Below are positions 14,734 to 14,917 of a stretch of DNA of 14,917 bases, piece after piece; within the stretch, counting starts at the first letter, position 1; the number at the start of each line of letters is the position of its first letter. Where the stretch lies: NCBI GenBank assembly GCA_023409615.1, contig JAEYRF010000015.1, positions 1-14,917 on the forward strand, in the 5' to 3' direction. The notes under the pieces were generated by a model. It searched no databases and had not been told where the DNA came from. It saw only the letters and a list, made by a program, of their open reading frames with translations. The position numbers and the translations under genes are program-made. The DNA is from Bacillota bacterium (GTDB lineage: Bacteria > Bacillota > Clostridia > Acetivibrionales > DTU013).

Positions 14734-14745
14734 TATTGTACAATA
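14734..14745. promoter_or_regulatory. 12-bp palindrome with an extra half-site
   Basis: TATTGTACAATA is a perfect palindrome, and TATTGTA occurs again at 14721-14727 in the same orientation. It could be a regulator site for a gene beyond the window, but chance is possible in AT-rich DNA. Confidence 0.3.
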
Positions 14746-14799
14746 TTAGGAAACTTTAGCGGAATGCAGCTTAGAGATATATAGTCAGAGCGAGGATAA

Positions 14800-14913
14800 G
14801 CAAGTCGACTGTCTGAGTAAAAATGCTGCATATCAATACTTTCTGAAGCATTTTTACGAGTTTCGACTTGCCCAGTAGCGTATTTTTAACGCTTTGCGTT
14901 AAAAAACGCGGGC
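14800..14913. repeat. Nested inverted-repeat structure at the window edge
   Basis: GCAAGTCGA (14800-14808) pairs with TCGACTTGC (14863-14871). Inside it GTAAAAATGCT (14817-14827) pairs with AGCATTTTTAC (14847-14857). Directly beyond is a second hairpin, 14878-14892 with 14896-14909, having 14 pairs and one bulged A. It is flanked by GCCC (14870-14873) and GGGC (14910-14913), which can also pair. No T run follows on either strand, so it is not a standard terminator, and no reading frame crosses it. It may be a structured RNA, a MITE-like element or the end of a mobile element. The 14589-14917 stretch otherwise holds only the ctsR promoter and the palindrome listed. Confidence 0.7.
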
Positions 14914-14917
14914 TGAA

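Overview
The window looks like chromosomal DNA of a Gram-positive anaerobe of the class Clostridia. The evidence is the CtsR/McsA/McsB/ClpC stress operon, AGGAGG-type ribosome binding sites before almost every gene, a CarD regulator next to a TRAM/PIN membrane protein (YacL type), and the MEP-pathway gene ispD. I cannot name a genus from sequence alone. Nearly all of the window is coding, and most genes run on the minus strand.

Right end (about 12.3-14.9 kb): a textbook class III heat-shock operon, ctsR-mcsA-mcsB-clpC, transcribed leftwards. It has a strong SigmaA-type promoter and a consensus CtsR operator just downstream of the -10. Between operator and ctsR lies an array of five 31-bp tandem repeats, each of which folds into a hairpin, so about 155 nt of the operon's 5' leader is repeats. 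This is the most unusual structure in the window. Upstream of the promoter (14.6-14.9 kb) no gene is seen, but there is a large nested inverted repeat that runs up to the window edge.

Middle (about 5.1-9.8 kb): azlC-azlD (branched-chain amino-acid exporter) and a membrane family-2 glycosyltransferase on the plus strand, and a cytoplasmic GH15 glucoamylase-like enzyme on the minus strand. The glycosyltransferase and GH15 genes are divergent around a 184-bp region with an 11-bp-arm inverted repeat. A 30-bp direct repeat resembling REP/RAYT-associated sequence overlaps the 3' end of the glycosyltransferase gene. This block separates clpC from radA, which are adjacent in many Firmicutes.

Left part (1-5.1 kb): radA (minus), a small conserved clostridial protein of unknown function (plus, converging on radA with a 1-nt gap), then carD, a YacL-type PIN-TRAM protein, ispD and the start of an ABC-transporter ATPase (all minus). 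The carD and unknown genes diverge from two near-consensus promoters. The carD leader contains a terminator-like hairpin and further secondary structure. The usual radA neighbour disA is not in the window.

The stress operon encodes a repressor (CtsR), the arginine kinase McsB with its activator McsA, and the unfoldase ClpC, which together control and carry out regulated proteolysis. The remaining genes are DNA repair (RadA), transcription regulation (CarD), isoprenoid synthesis (IspD) and carbohydrate/amino-acid functions. Nothing here is clearly a defence system, phage or CRISPR locus.
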